Below are positions 40,388 through 49,064 of a DNA stretch of 64,000 nucleotides, one piece after another (positions within the stretch are counted from its first letter, which is position 1; the number at the start of each line of letters is the position of its first letter). The position numbers and the translations under genes are program-made. This DNA comes from Mycobacterium gordonae (lineage in GTDB: Bacteria > Actinomycetota > Actinomycetes > Mycobacteriales > Mycobacteriaceae). Location: contig NZ_LKTM01000372.1 of the NCBI RefSeq assembly GCF_001417955.2, positions 62,001 to 126,000 of the forward strand, read 5' to 3'. The notes below the pieces were generated by a model, which saw only the letters and a program-made list of their open reading frames with translations, made no database searches and was not told the origin of the DNA.

Positions 40388-40423
40388 CCCCGACTCACCT
40401 TGACACCGCGCCGGTGACTTAAC

Positions 40424-40453
40424 CTATTATCTACGTATGCACGCAGATAATAG
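40424..40453 (+). promoter_or_regulatory. Operator palindrome over the kmtR start codon
   Basis: CTATTATCT (40424-40432) and AGATAATAG (40445-40453) are perfect inverted arms with a 12-base spacer that contains the kmtR ATG. The AT-rich arms stand out from the GC-rich background. ArsR/SmtB repressors bind such sites; this is the likely autoregulatory KmtR operator. Confidence 0.8.
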
Positions 40454-40805
40454 AGCTGGCCGGTTGCCGGACGACCAGGTCGGCCTGGTGGTCGAGGTGT
40501 TCCGGATGCTGGCCGACGCCACCCGCGTGCAGGTGTTGTGGTCACTGGCCAAGCACGAGATGTCGGTCAACGAACTCGCCGAACACGTGGGCAAACCCGC
40601 CGCCTCGGTCTCTCAACACCTGGCGAAGCTGCGCATGGCTCGCCTGGTGCGCACCCGGCGCGACGGCACCACGATCTTCTACAGCCTGGAGAACGACCAC
40701 GTGCGCCAGCTCGTCATCGACGCCGTCTACAACGCCGAACACGCCGGGCCCGGCGTTCCCGGTCACCATCGGGGCGACAGCGCGGTGAAGGCAATCAAAA
40801 GCTAG
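40437..40805 (+). CDS. kmtR: KmtR, nickel/cobalt-sensing ArsR-SmtB repressor
   Basis: This 122-residue winged-helix repressor has an HTH in LAEHVGKPAASVSQHLAKLRMA. All five residues reported as KmtR metal ligands are found at the same numbers: His88, Glu101, His102, His110 and His111. This also supports the chosen start. In M. tuberculosis KmtR represses itself and a cation-diffusion exporter and is released by Ni or Co. A perfect inverted repeat covers its start codon. The next gene encodes a His-rich protein that probably shares the transcript and the metal signal. Confidence 0.9.
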   Translation: MHADNRAGRLPDDQVGLVVEVFRMLADATRVQVLWSLAKHEMSVNELAEHVGKPAASVSQHLAKLRMARLVRTRRDGTTIFYSLENDHVRQLVIDAVYNAEHAGPGVPGHHRGDSAVKAIKS

Positions 40806-40840
40806 TCACCACAACAATTTTCACGATAAGGAGAAGCAAA

Positions 40841-41038
40841 ATGTCCCAGCACACCCATGATGAAGCACACGCCCACGAACACCAGCACGGGGACGTGCAC
40901 CACAGCCACGCCCACACCACTCACGAGCATGAGCATGTCGCGCACGAGCACGCACATTCACACAGCGACGGCACCGAACACACTCACGAGCACGTGCACC
41001 AGTCCGGCCTCGAAGAGGTGCACAGCCACACGCACTGA
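40841..41038 (+). CDS. Histidine-rich small metal-binding protein
   Basis: This 65-residue protein starts at ATG 40841 behind AAGGAGAAG, 35 bases after kmtR. About 24 of 65 residues are His, mostly as HxH and EH repeats, with no Cys and no membrane segment. It is probably cytosolic and can bind several divalent ions. Co-transcription with kmtR suggests storage or buffering of nickel or cobalt, similar in idea to Hpn-type proteins of other bacteria, though not homologous in any way I can show. I do not recall such a gene beside kmtR in M. tuberculosis. Confidence 0.82.
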   Translation: MSQHTHDEAHAHEHQHGDVHHSHAHTTHEHEHVAHEHAHSHSDGTEHTHEHVHQSGLEEVHSHTH

Positions 41039-41042
41039 GCGC

Positions 41043-42083
41043 TCAGACCTGCGGGCAGTAATGCTTGGGATCGCCCCGCTCATCCAGGGGCGGCAGGTTC
41101 CGGGCAGGCGTCTGCGGCAGCGGTGCGTCGGCCGGGATGCGCCCGGATGCGCGGTCGAGGCCGGCACGGGCCCGCGGGTGCTTCCGGTACCGGGGAGGCA
41201 CGAACGCGAAGATCGCCCGCACCACGCTGCCGAAGCGCCGGTGCAGCCACTCGTCGCGGCCTGACCATCGATAACCCAACCGCTCCCGGACGGCCGGGTG
41301 ATACAGGCCCACGGTCAACCACAGAAAGAACGGCGCGGACAGCTTGGTCATGGCCGACCACAGCCAGTCCGGAAGCCACGGCGCGATCGGCGGCTTGCCG
41401 TAATTGGTCAGATCGAGGACCACCCGGGTCGCGAAATTATCCTCTAAAACGTTGCGGCACATGTGGTCCCAGTAGGCCTGGAACTCTTCCCAGGACTTCG
41501 GCACCGGCCGCATGCTCATCCCGTACATCCGGTACCACTGGACGTGTTCGTCGAACAGCTGCCGCTTCTCCGCTTCGGTCAGACCGCCACAGAACCACTC
41601 CGCCACGTGCAGCGTCCCGACGAAGAAAGTCGAGTGAGCCCAGTAGAAGACGTCAGGGTTCAGCGCGTGGTAGCGCCTACCCTGGTCGTCGACGCCCTTG
41701 ATGTCGATGTGGTAGTCGCGCACCTCGGCCCCCGTGGTCGGGGCCCGGTCACCGTCGAAGACCACCCCGCCGATCGGGTACAGCGACCGCATCACCCGGG
41801 GCAGCGGCTCGCGGAGGAATGTCGAGTGATCCTTTACCGCGGCGCCCAGCTGAGGGTGCATGTTCTGCATGGATCCCGCGAACGGCCCCTGCAGCATGCC
41901 GCGCCAGTCGCCGAAGTATTTCCAGGTCAGCGAGTCCGGACCCAGCGGCTGCGGCGGTGCCTCGTAGCCCAGCGGCGATACCGGGCAACCGACGGCCAGA
42001 TCGGCCGGCCGGTCAGCGGGGGCAGCCGGCTCGGCGCTGGTCACCGGGCAGGTCGCGGACGTATCTTGAGTCACTGGTGTCAT
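41043..42083 (-). CDS. Oxygenase MpaB family (DUF2236) protein
   Basis: This 346-residue protein has a Pro/Ala-rich N-terminus of about 45 residues and then the DUF2236 core: DSLTWKYFGDWRGMLQGPFAG, MHPQLGAAVKDHSTF, and a VFYWAHSTFFVGTLHVAE segment. A C-terminal hydrophobic stretch (LSAPFFLWLTVGLYHP) is also present. The family includes the MpaB oxygenase of fungal mycophenolate synthesis and latex-clearing-type heme enzymes; conserved His and Arg/Lys residues bind heme. The substrate is unknown, probably a lipid or terpenoid. It is divergent from a TetR gene with a shared palindrome. Confidence 0.85.
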   Translation of the reverse strand: MTPVTQDTSATCPVTSAEPAAPADRPADLAVGCPVSPLGYEAPPQPLGPDSLTWKYFGDWRGMLQGPFAGSMQNMHPQLGAAVKDHSTFLREPLPRVMRSLYPIGGVVFDGDRAPTTGAEVRDYHIDIKGVDDQGRRYHALNPDVFYWAHSTFFVGTLHVAEWFCGGLTEAEKRQLFDEHVQWYRMYGMSMRPVPKSWEEFQAYWDHMCRNVLEDNFATRVVLDLTNYGKPPIAPWLPDWLWSAMTKLSAPFFLWLTVGLYHPAVRERLGYRWSGRDEWLHRRFGSVVRAIFAFVPPRYRKHPRARAGLDRASGRIPADAPLPQTPARNLPPLDERGDPKHYCPQV

Positions 42084-42100
42084 TCCTCAACTGTCGGAAA

Positions 42101-42122
42101 TCTGACTACGCGCGTTGTCAGA
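42101..42122 (+). promoter_or_regulatory. 22-bp palindromic operator between mpaB-like and tetR genes
   Basis: TCTGACTACGCGCGTTGTCAGA is symmetric except for one T-T pair (arms TCTGAC/GTCAGA, centre ACGCGCGT). It lies in the 57-base gap between divergent genes, a classic TetR operator place, so it likely controls both. Confidence 0.8.
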
Positions 42123-42140
42123 ATCAATTCTAGGAGCGAA

Positions 42141-42773
42141 GTGCAGGCGGGTCAACGACGGGGCCGCTGGTCAGGCGTCCCCCTGGAGGACCGCCACGCG
42201 TTGCGCCGTAACACGCTTATAGCGGCCGGCGTCGAATTGCTCGGAGGCGAAGGCGGCCCCGCACTCACGGTGCGCGCCGCCTGCCGCCAGGCCAACCTGA
42301 CCGAGCGGTACTTCTACGAAAGCTTCGACGATCGCGAGCATTTCGTTCGCGCGGTTTACGACGATGTCTGCACCCGGGCGATGGCGACGCTGACGTCAGC
42401 GAAAACTCCCAGAGAGGCCGTCGAGCAGTTCGTGGCGCTGATGGTCGACGACCCGGTCCGCGGGCGGGTGTTGCTGCTGGCTCCCGCCGTCGAGCCGGTA
42501 CTGACCCGCTCCGGGGCCGAGTGGATGCCCAACTTCATCGATCTGCTGCAGCGCAAGCTCTCGCGCATAGTCGACCCGGTGACCCAGAAACTGGTCGCGA
42601 CCAGCTTGGTCGGCGCGTTGACCGCGCTGTTCACCGCCTACCTGAACGATCAACTGGGCGCCACCCGCCAGCAGTTCATCGACTACTGCGTCAACATGTT
42701 GCTCGGCACCGCCGCCACCTACGTTGAACAGGGCTCGGCCGAAATCACCGTCGCGTCGCTGCCGCACGATTAG
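42141..42773 (+). CDS. TetR family transcriptional regulator
   Basis: This 210-residue protein starts at GTG 42141 behind TAGGAGCGAA. The much longer open frame upstream is antisense to the oxygenase gene. N-terminal DNA-binding domain: RRNTLIAAGVELLGGEGGPALTVRAACRQANLTERYFYESFDDREHF is the TetR helix-turn-helix segment (quoted motif core TERYFYESFD). The C-terminal domain has MVDDPVRGRVLLLAPAVEP and a long helical tail for ligand binding. It probably represses the divergent oxygenase gene through the 22-bp palindrome and may also act on desA1 downstream. Confidence 0.88.
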   Translation: MQAGQRRGRWSGVPLEDRHALRRNTLIAAGVELLGGEGGPALTVRAACRQANLTERYFYESFDDREHFVRAVYDDVCTRAMATLTSAKTPREAVEQFVALMVDDPVRGRVLLLAPAVEPVLTRSGAEWMPNFIDLLQRKLSRIVDPVTQKLVATSLVGALTALFTAYLNDQLGATRQQFIDYCVNMLLGTAATYVEQGSAEITVASLPHD

Positions 42774-42870
42774 CCGCCGCAGCCCCCGGGCACCCTTTCC
42801 GAGGTAGCCGATCAACCTTGACCGCACCGTGATGCGCCACACCGGCGGCAAACTTGATGCTACTGATAGG

Positions 42871-42909
42871 CACAGATAACATTGACTGCAACCAACAGAC
42901 ACAGATAAC
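42871..42909 (+). repeat. Direct repeat CACAGATAAC upstream of desA1
   Basis: CACAGATAAC occurs at 42871-42880 and 42900-42909, 29 bases apart, directly before the desA1 ribosome-binding site. It resembles half of a regulator site and could bind a repressor of desA1. The binding protein is unknown. Confidence 0.5.
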
Positions 42910-42919
42910 TGGAGTTGCC

Positions 42920-43942
42920 ATGTCAGGCGAGCTGACCAATCTGCAGCTGCTACAGGAACTCGAGCCGATGGTCGAGAAGTACCTGAACCGGCACGAGAGC
43001 ATGCACAAAGACTGGAACCCGCACGACTACATCCCGTGGTCGGACGGGAAGAACTTTTATGCGCTGGGCGGCCAGGATTGGGAGCCCGGACAGTCCAAGC
43101 TGTCCGACATCGCCCAGGTGGCGATGGTGCAGAACCTGATGACCGAGGACAACCTGCCGTCCTACCACCGCGAGATCACCATGAACTTCGGGCTGGACGG
43201 CGCCTGGGGCCAGTGGGTCAACCGCTGGACCGCCGAGGAGAACCGGCACGGGATCGCGCTGCGCGACTACCTGGTGGTGACCCGCGCCGTCGACCCCTAC
43301 GAGCTGGAGAAGCTGCGCGTGGAGGTGGTGAACCGCGGCTTCAGCCCGGGCCAGAACCACCAGGTGCGCGACGACCTGTTCGCCGAGAGCCTGTTCGACT
43401 CGGTCATCTACGTGACTTTCCAGGAGCTGGCCACCCGGATCTCGCACCGCAACACCGGCAAGGCCTGCGACGAACCGATTGCCGACCAGATGCTGGCCAA
43501 GATCTCGGCGGACGAGAACCTGCACATGATCTTCTACCGCGACGTCAGCGAAGCCGGGTTCGAGATCGCACCCAACCAGGCGATGAAGTCGCTGCACAAG
43601 ATCCTGCGCAACTTCCAGATGCCCGGATACCAGGTGCCGGAGTTCCGCCGCAAAGCAGTGCTCATCGCCGTCGGCGGCGTCTACGACCCCCGGATCCACC
43701 TCGATGACGTCGTCATGCCGGTACTGAAGAAGTGGCGCATTTTCGAGCGCGAGGACTTCACCGGCGAGGCCGCGGCTCTGCGCGACGACCTGGGCGTGCT
43801 GGTCAAGGAGCTCGAGGCGTCCTGCGACAAGTTCGAGCAGTCCAAGCAACGCCAGCTGGACCGGGAAGTTCGCACCGGCAAGAAGACCACCGCGTTCGAG
43901 CTGCACCAGACCGCGGGCAAGCTGACGCTGAGCGGGCGGTAG
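42920..43942 (+). CDS. desA1: Acyl-ACP desaturase DesA1-type diiron enzyme
   Basis: This 340-residue protein starts at ATG 42920 after GGAG. It is a soluble four-helix-bundle diiron desaturase. Ligand motifs are EDNLPSYH near 76-83, EENRHG (Glu107, His110), FQELATRISH (Glu169, His176) and DENLH (Glu199, His202). In mycobacteria DesA1 introduces a double bond into long acyl-AcpM chains for mycolic acid synthesis and is essential. Position between the TetR gene and dus matches the recalled M. tuberculosis Rv0824c region. A direct repeat in the upstream gap may be a control site. Confidence 0.9.
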   Translation: MSGELTNLQLLQELEPMVEKYLNRHESMHKDWNPHDYIPWSDGKNFYALGGQDWEPGQSKLSDIAQVAMVQNLMTEDNLPSYHREITMNFGLDGAWGQWVNRWTAEENRHGIALRDYLVVTRAVDPYELEKLRVEVVNRGFSPGQNHQVRDDLFAESLFDSVIYVTFQELATRISHRNTGKACDEPIADQMLAKISADENLHMIFYRDVSEAGFEIAPNQAMKSLHKILRNFQMPGYQVPEFRRKAVLIAVGGVYDPRIHLDDVVMPVLKKWRIFEREDFTGEAAALRDDLGVLVKELEASCDKFEQSKQRQLDREVRTGKKTTAFELHQTAGKLTLSGR

Positions 43943-43948
43943 CGCCCA

Positions 43949-45082
43949 TTGCGCATCGGCACGATCGAGCTCGCCAGCCCCGTCGTGCTGGCACCCATGG
44001 CCGGTGTGACGAACGTCGCATTCCGGTCGCTGTGCCGTGAGCTGGAGCTGTCGAAGGTAGGTACGGTCAGCGGACTGTATGTCTGCGAGATGGTGACCGC
44101 GCGCGCGCTTGTCGAGCGGCACCCGGTCACCATGCACATGACGACGTTCGCGCCGGACGAATCGCCGCGCTCGCTGCAGCTCTACACGGTTGACCCGGAC
44201 ACCACCTTCGCGGCGGCCAAGATGATCGCCGACGAGGGACTGGCCGACCACATCGACATGAACTTCGGCTGCCCGGTTCCCAAGGTGACCAAGCGCGGCG
44301 GCGGAGCGGCGTTGCCCTACAAGCGGCGGCTGTTCGGCCAGATCGTCGCCGCCGCGGTGCGCGCCACCGCCGGCACCGACATCCCGGTGACCGTCAAGTT
44401 CCGCATCGGCATCGACGACGACCACCACACGCACCTGGACGCCGGCCGCATCGCCGAGTCCGAGGGCGCCGCGGCCGTCGCGCTGCACGCCCGAACCGCC
44501 GCGCAGCGCTATTCCGGCACCGCCGACTGGGATCAGATCGCCCTGCTCAAGCAACAGGTGCGCACTATTCCGGTGCTGGGCAACGGCGACATTTACGACG
44601 CCAGCGACGCGCTCGCCATGATGGCCGCCACGGGATGCGATGGCGTGGTCATCGGCCGCGGCTGCCTGGGCCGGCCCTGGCTGTTCGCCGAACTGTCGGC
44701 CGCGTTCACCGGGATACCGGCCCCGGAGCCGCCCGCCCTCGGCGAGGTGACCGACATCATCCGGCGGCACGGCGCGCTGCTGGCCGCCCATTTCGGTGAA
44801 GACAAGGGCATGCGCGACATCCGCAAGCACGTCGCCTGGTACCTGCACAGCTTCCCCGCAGGATCCGACCTGAGGCGCGCATTAGCGCTGGTCAAGACAC
44901 TTGACGAACTCGACGAGCTGCTCGACCGCCTGGACCGTGACGTGCCGTTCCCGGAGGCCGGCAACGGCCCGCGCGGCCGCCAGGGTTCGCCGGCGCGGGT
45001 GGCTCTGCCCGACGGCTGGCTCAGCGATCCCGACGACTGCCGGGTGCCCGAGGGCGCCGACGTCATGCACTCCGGCGGCTGA
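43949..45082 (+). CDS. dus: tRNA-dihydrouridine synthase (NifR3/DusB family)
   Basis: This 377-residue protein starts at TTG 43949, six bases after desA1. It is an FMN-dependent TIM-barrel enzyme that reduces uridines in the tRNA D-loop. Motifs include VVLAPMAGVTNVAFR, the catalytic-Cys segment DMNFGCPVPKVTKRGGGAALP, VTVKFRIGIDDDHHTH, ALHARTAAQRYSG and VIGRGCLGRPWLF. A C-terminal helical RNA-binding domain of about 100 residues follows. The short spacing suggests co-transcription with desA1. Equivalent to Rv0823c by recalled order. Confidence 0.93.
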   Translation: MRIGTIELASPVVLAPMAGVTNVAFRSLCRELELSKVGTVSGLYVCEMVTARALVERHPVTMHMTTFAPDESPRSLQLYTVDPDTTFAAAKMIADEGLADHIDMNFGCPVPKVTKRGGGAALPYKRRLFGQIVAAAVRATAGTDIPVTVKFRIGIDDDHHTHLDAGRIAESEGAAAVALHARTAAQRYSGTADWDQIALLKQQVRTIPVLGNGDIYDASDALAMMAATGCDGVVIGRGCLGRPWLFAELSAAFTGIPAPEPPALGEVTDIIRRHGALLAAHFGEDKGMRDIRKHVAWYLHSFPAGSDLRRALALVKTLDELDELLDRLDRDVPFPEAGNGPRGRQGSPARVALPDGWLSDPDDCRVPEGADVMHSGG

Positions 45083-45276
45083 TCCGCAAGCCGCGGTGGC
45101 TGAACCGAGACACTCTCGAAATCGCGTCTCAGCCGAGAAATCAGTACGATATGAGCCTTAATGCAATTCCGCGGCGCCGAGTTCGGCGGTGCTGCGTCTA
45201 CGTGTGCGCGTTGTGCCCGAAAAACCACCCCATCGGTGGGGACGTCCGCATAGTGACATTCGGAGGCCGGTAGGAC

Positions 45277-47403
45277 ATGAGTGACGGCGAGAAAGACGCC
45301 ACTCCTGACCATCGGCGCGCGCGGAGCGCCGGGGATGCTGCTGACTTCCTTACCGCAAACGCGCAGGCATTGCCAGGCGCCGCGCCGTGGGAGCGCTTCA
45401 CGGCGACGTCGGCCGATGACGAACTGAGTCGTTGGTCCGCCGGTTCCGTCACTAAAGCCGAGACTCCCGCCGAACCTGAGGACGGCCAGCCGGGCAGCCA
45501 CAACGACGGGGTCCTGAGCGTCGCGGACCTGATCGCAAAACTCGGTGCCACCCTTCCGGAGCGCCCCACTCACCATCACGTGGCCGACGAACCAGAGGTG
45601 GACGACGAGCCGGAACCCGCCGAAGAACGCGAGCGCGACGACCTGCTCGACACCCAGGTGATCCCCACTCCGGCGTACTCCCTGCAGTTGCTCTCCGAAA
45701 TCCCCGACCTGGGGGCGGCCAACTACCCGGAGGATTCCGGAGCAGACGAGAAGGCCTCGCGCCGGAAGCGGCGCCGCGCCACCGCACCGGCCAACGTCTC
45801 GACCACCCCGAAGCGAAAGTCCCACCGGCGGCCGATCCTGATCGCGGGCCGCTCCCTGGTCGCGGTCGTCGCGCTGCTGTCGCTGGTGCTCACCGGCGGC
45901 GCGTGGCACTGGAGTTCGTCGAAGAACAACCAGCTGAACACCGTCAGCGCCCTGGACCCCGGGTCCGCCGACATCGTCGACCCCAACGCGCAGTACGGCG
46001 ACGAGAACTTCCTGATCGTCGGCATGGACTCGCGCCTGGGGGCCAATGCCAACGTGGGGGCCGGTGATACCGAGGACGCCGGCGGCGCCCGTTCGGACAC
46101 GGTGATGCTGGTCAACATCCCCGCCGACCGCAAGCGTGTGGTCGCGGTGTCGTTCCCCCGTGACCTGGCGATCACTCCCATCCAGTGCGAGGCGTGGAAT
46201 CCCGAGGACGGCAAGTACGGACCTATCTACGACCCGAAGACCGGCAAGACCGGTCCCCGGATGGTCTACACCGAGACCAAGCTGAACTCCGCGTTCTCCT
46301 TCGGCGGCCCCAAGTGCCTGGTGAAGGTGATCCAGAAGTTGTCCGGTTTGAGCGTCAACCGGTTCATCGCCATCGACTTCGTCGGATTCGGTCGCATGGT
46401 CGAGGCGCTCGGCGGGGTCGAGGTGTGCAGCACCACGCCGCTGAAGGACTACGAACTGGGCACGGTGCTCGCCCATGCCGGACGCCAGGTCATCGACGGC
46501 CCCACCGCGCTGAACTACGTGCGCGCCCGGCAGGTCACCACTGAGAGCAACGGCGACTACGGCCGCATCAAGCGGCAGCAGCTGTTCCTGTCCTCGCTGC
46601 TGCGGACGATGATCTCCGAGGACACGTTGATGAACCTCAACAAGCTCAACAACGTCGTCAACATGTTCATCGGCAACAGCTACGTCGACAACGTCAAGAC
46701 CAGAGACCTGGTCGAACTCGGCCGCTCCCTGCAACACATGGCGGCCGGGCACGTCACGTTCGTCACCGTGCCCACGGGCATCACCGACCAGGACGGCAAC
46801 GAGCCGCCACGGACCGCGGACATGAAAGCGCTGTTCACCGCGATCATCAACGACGATCCGCTGCCCAAGGAAAACGATCAGAACGCACAGAGTCTGGGCA
46901 CCTCGCAGACGTCCGGGTCGGGCACCAGCCCCACCAAGAAGCCGCCGCAACCTCAGTCCCAGCCGGCCCCGGCCAATGACACGCACCGCGAGCAGGTGAC
47001 GACGACCTCCCCGCAGGAGGTCACGGTCCAGGTGTCCAACGGCACCGGCACCGAGGGCCTGGCGGCGACCGCCGCGAGCCAACTCAAGCGCAACGGTTTC
47101 AACGTGATGACTCCGGACGACTATCCGAATTCACTGAAGACGACGACGGTGTTCTTCTCACCCGGCAATGAACAGGCCGCCGCCACAGTGGCCGCGGCGT
47201 TCGGTAACTCGAAGGTCGAGCGGGTGACCGGGATCGGCTCGGTAGTCCAGGTGGTGCTCGGGCCGGACTTCAGCGCGGTGAGCTCGCCCCCGCCCAGCGG
47301 TTCCTCGGTGAGCATGCAGGTCAGCCGGAACACCAGCAGCACGCCGACCAGGCTGCCCGAGGATCTGACGGTCACCAATGCGGCAGACACCACCTGCGAA
47401 TAG
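45277..47403 (+). CDS. LytR-CpsA-Psr (LCP) family cell wall ligase-like protein
   Basis: This 708-residue protein has a long acidic cytoplasmic N-terminus (1-185) and a membrane segment (about 186-210, RPILIAGRSLVAVVALLSLV). The LCP domain (about 245-430) shows NFLIVGMDSRLG, RSDTVMLVNIPADRK, VSFPRDLAI, LNSAFSFGG, FIAIDFVGFGRMVEALGGVEV and LNYVRARQ; its conserved Asp/Arg residues bind pyrophosphate lipids. A Thr/Pro/Gln-rich linker and a LytR_C domain (about 590-690, VTVQVSNGTGTEG) follow. LCP enzymes attach arabinogalactan to peptidoglycan in mycobacteria. Likely Rv0822c equivalent. It has a 194-base upstream gap. Confidence 0.92.
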   Translation: MSDGEKDATPDHRRARSAGDAADFLTANAQALPGAAPWERFTATSADDELSRWSAGSVTKAETPAEPEDGQPGSHNDGVLSVADLIAKLGATLPERPTHHHVADEPEVDDEPEPAEERERDDLLDTQVIPTPAYSLQLLSEIPDLGAANYPEDSGADEKASRRKRRRATAPANVSTTPKRKSHRRPILIAGRSLVAVVALLSLVLTGGAWHWSSSKNNQLNTVSALDPGSADIVDPNAQYGDENFLIVGMDSRLGANANVGAGDTEDAGGARSDTVMLVNIPADRKRVVAVSFPRDLAITPIQCEAWNPEDGKYGPIYDPKTGKTGPRMVYTETKLNSAFSFGGPKCLVKVIQKLSGLSVNRFIAIDFVGFGRMVEALGGVEVCSTTPLKDYELGTVLAHAGRQVIDGPTALNYVRARQVTTESNGDYGRIKRQQLFLSSLLRTMISEDTLMNLNKLNNVVNMFIGNSYVDNVKTRDLVELGRSLQHMAAGHVTFVTVPTGITDQDGNEPPRTADMKALFTAIINDDPLPKENDQNAQSLGTSQTSGSGTSPTKKPPQPQSQPAPANDTHREQVTTTSPQEVTVQVSNGTGTEGLAATAASQLKRNGFNVMTPDDYPNSLKTTTVFFSPGNEQAAATVAAAFGNSKVERVTGIGSVVQVVLGPDFSAVSSPPPSGSSVSMQVSRNTSSTPTRLPEDLTVTNAADTTCE

Positions 47404-47461
47404 CGCGACAACGTTTGTGAACAGCACGTGCCGCTGCACGCCATCGGCTATGTGCAGAACG

Positions 47462-47474
47462 TAGGCTTTACACA
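47462..47474 (+). promoter_or_regulatory. Promoter for leaderless phoY2
   Basis: TAGGCT (47462-47467) fits the mycobacterial TANNNT -10 box and lies 6 bases before ATG 47474. The transcript would start at the A of the start codon, giving a leaderless message. Confidence 0.6.
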
Positions 47475-48142
47475 TGAGAACCGCCTACCATGAGCAGCTC
47501 GCGGAATTATCCGAGCGACTCGGCGAGATGTGCGGGCTGGCCGGGATTGCGATGGAGCGGGCTACCCAAGCCTTGTTGCAGGCCGATCTGGTGCTGGCCG
47601 AGCAGGTCATCACCGACCACGAAAGAATATCGGCGCTCAGCGCGCAGGCGGAGGAGAGCGCCTTCGTCCTGCTGGCCCTGCAGGCGCCGGTAGCCGGTGA
47701 TCTGAGGTCGATCGTCAGCGCAATTCAGATCGTCGCAGATATCGACCGGATGGGCGCCCTGGCGCTGCACGTCGCCAAGATCGCCCGCCGGCGCCATCCC
47801 CAGCATGCGCTGCCCGAGGAGGTCAACGGCTACTTCGCCGAAATGGGCAGCATCGCAGTCGAATTGGGCAACAGCGCGCAAGAGGTACTGCAAACCCGCG
47901 ACCCGGAGAAGGCCGCCCGGATCCGCGAAGAAGACGACGCGATGGACGACCTGCACCGCCACCTGTTCAACGTGCTGATGGACCGGGAGTGGAAATACGG
48001 CGTAGCTGCCGCGGTGGACGTCACCCTGCTGGGTCGGTTCTACGAACGCTTCGCCGACCACGCCGTCGAGGTGGCCCGCCGGGTCATCTTCCAAGCCACG
48101 GGCAAATTCCCCGAGGGCGAGCCGAGCCCTACCTCGCACTGA
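47474..48142 (+). CDS. phoY2: PhoU-family phosphate signalling protein PhoY2
   Basis: This 222-residue protein has two PhoU helical-bundle repeats, each with an E/D-x3-D metal motif: ITDHERISALSAQAEE and VADIDRMGALALHVAKIARR in the first, REEDDAMDDLHRHLF and YERFADHAVEVARRV in the second. PhoU/PhoY proteins link Pst transporter status to the SenX3-RegX3 two-component system and influence drug tolerance in mycobacteria. It is convergent with pstB, with a 129-base gap. A TANNNT box six bases before the ATG suggests a leaderless transcript. Confidence 0.92.
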   Translation: MRTAYHEQLAELSERLGEMCGLAGIAMERATQALLQADLVLAEQVITDHERISALSAQAEESAFVLLALQAPVAGDLRSIVSAIQIVADIDRMGALALHVAKIARRRHPQHALPEEVNGYFAEMGSIAVELGNSAQEVLQTRDPEKAARIREEDDAMDDLHRHLFNVLMDREWKYGVAAAVDVTLLGRFYERFADHAVEVARRVIFQATGKFPEGEPSPTSH

Positions 48143-48271
48143 CGGGGCGGAGGAGGGCGGACGCGGTGTAACCGCCGAGCCTGCAAATCTGGCGGCTGCC
48201 ACTCGAACTTTCGCTGCAAATCTGCAGCCTGGGCGCGCACGCGGCCCGCAACCCCCGCCGAGCGGGGACGC

Positions 48272-49048
48272 TTACCCGAATCGGCCGGAGATGTAGTCCT
48301 CGGTGGATTTCTGGCTGGGGTTGGAGAAGATCTTCTCCGTGTCGTCGATCTCGATCAACCGCCCCGGCTTGCCGACGGCCTCCAGGTTGAAGAACGCTGT
48401 CTGATCGCTCACGCGCGCCGCCTGTTGCATGTTGTGCGTGACGATGACGATGGTGTACTCCTGCTTCAGCTCGCTGATCAATTCCTCGATCGCCATCGTC
48501 GAAATGGGGTCCAGCGCCGAGCAGGGTTCGTCCATCAACAGCACGTCGGGTTGCACGGCGATGGCGCGGGCGATACACAACCGCTGCTGCTGACCACCGG
48601 AGAGGCCGCCGCCGGGCTTGTCCAGCCTGTCTTTGACCTCGTCCCACAAGTTCGCGCCGCGCAGCGAGTGCTCGGTGGTCTCGTCGAGCACCTTGCGGTT
48701 GCGTACGCCCTGCAACTTCAGACCGGCGACCACGTTGTCGCGAATCGACATGGCGGGGAAGGGGTTCGGCCGCTGGAACACCATGCCGATGGCCCGGCGT
48801 ACGCCGACGGGATCGATGCGCGGGCCGTAGATGTCCTCATCGTCGAGGAGCACGCTGCCTTCCACCCTGCCCCCGGGGACCACCTCGTGCATGCGGTTGA
48901 GAGTGCGCAGCACCGTGGTCTTGCCGCAGCCGGATGGGCCGATGAAGGCAGTCACGCTGCGGGGCAGCACCGACAGGGTCACGTCGGCGACCGCATGAAA
49001 CGACCCGTAATAGATGTTGACCTCTTTGAGGTCCAACCGTTTGGCCAA
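48272..49048 (-). CDS. pstB: Phosphate ABC transporter ATPase PstB (PhoT)
   Basis: This protein has 258 residues from TTG 49048. That start has AGGAG nine bases upstream and gives the normal PstB length; the longer frame runs back into pstA. Motifs are Walker A GPSGCGKTT, the Q-loop FQRPNPFP, signature LSGGQQQRLCIARA, Walker B VLLMDEP and the H-loop VTHNMQQ. It energises high-affinity phosphate import with PstC and PstA. In M. tuberculosis the equivalent next to phoY2 is phoT (Rv0820), there without pstSCA beside it as I recall. Confidence 0.94.
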   Translation of the reverse strand: MAKRLDLKEVNIYYGSFHAVADVTLSVLPRSVTAFIGPSGCGKTTVLRTLNRMHEVVPGGRVEGSVLLDDEDIYGPRIDPVGVRRAIGMVFQRPNPFPAMSIRDNVVAGLKLQGVRNRKVLDETTEHSLRGANLWDEVKDRLDKPGGGLSGGQQQRLCIARAIAVQPDVLLMDEPCSALDPISTMAIEELISELKQEYTIVIVTHNMQQAARVSDQTAFFNLEAVGKPGRLIEIDDTEKIFSNPSQKSTEDYISGRFG

Positions 49049-49064
49049 CTGATGCAGCTCCTGG

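Noticed and set aside
41463..42140. N-terminal extension of the TetR gene to 41463
   Set aside because: The extension is antisense to the oxygenase gene; GTG 42141 has a good ribosome-binding site and gives a normal TetR length.
42950..44848. 632-codon minus-strand ORF opposite desA1 and dus
   Set aside because: It is antisense to two genes with clear family motifs; GC-rich third positions keep the opposite frame open. Its residue composition (Val/His/Asp/Leu-rich) is typical of such shadows.
44593..47082. 829-codon minus-strand ORF opposite the LCP gene
   Set aside because: It is antisense to the LCP domain gene and dus, with no recognisable motif.
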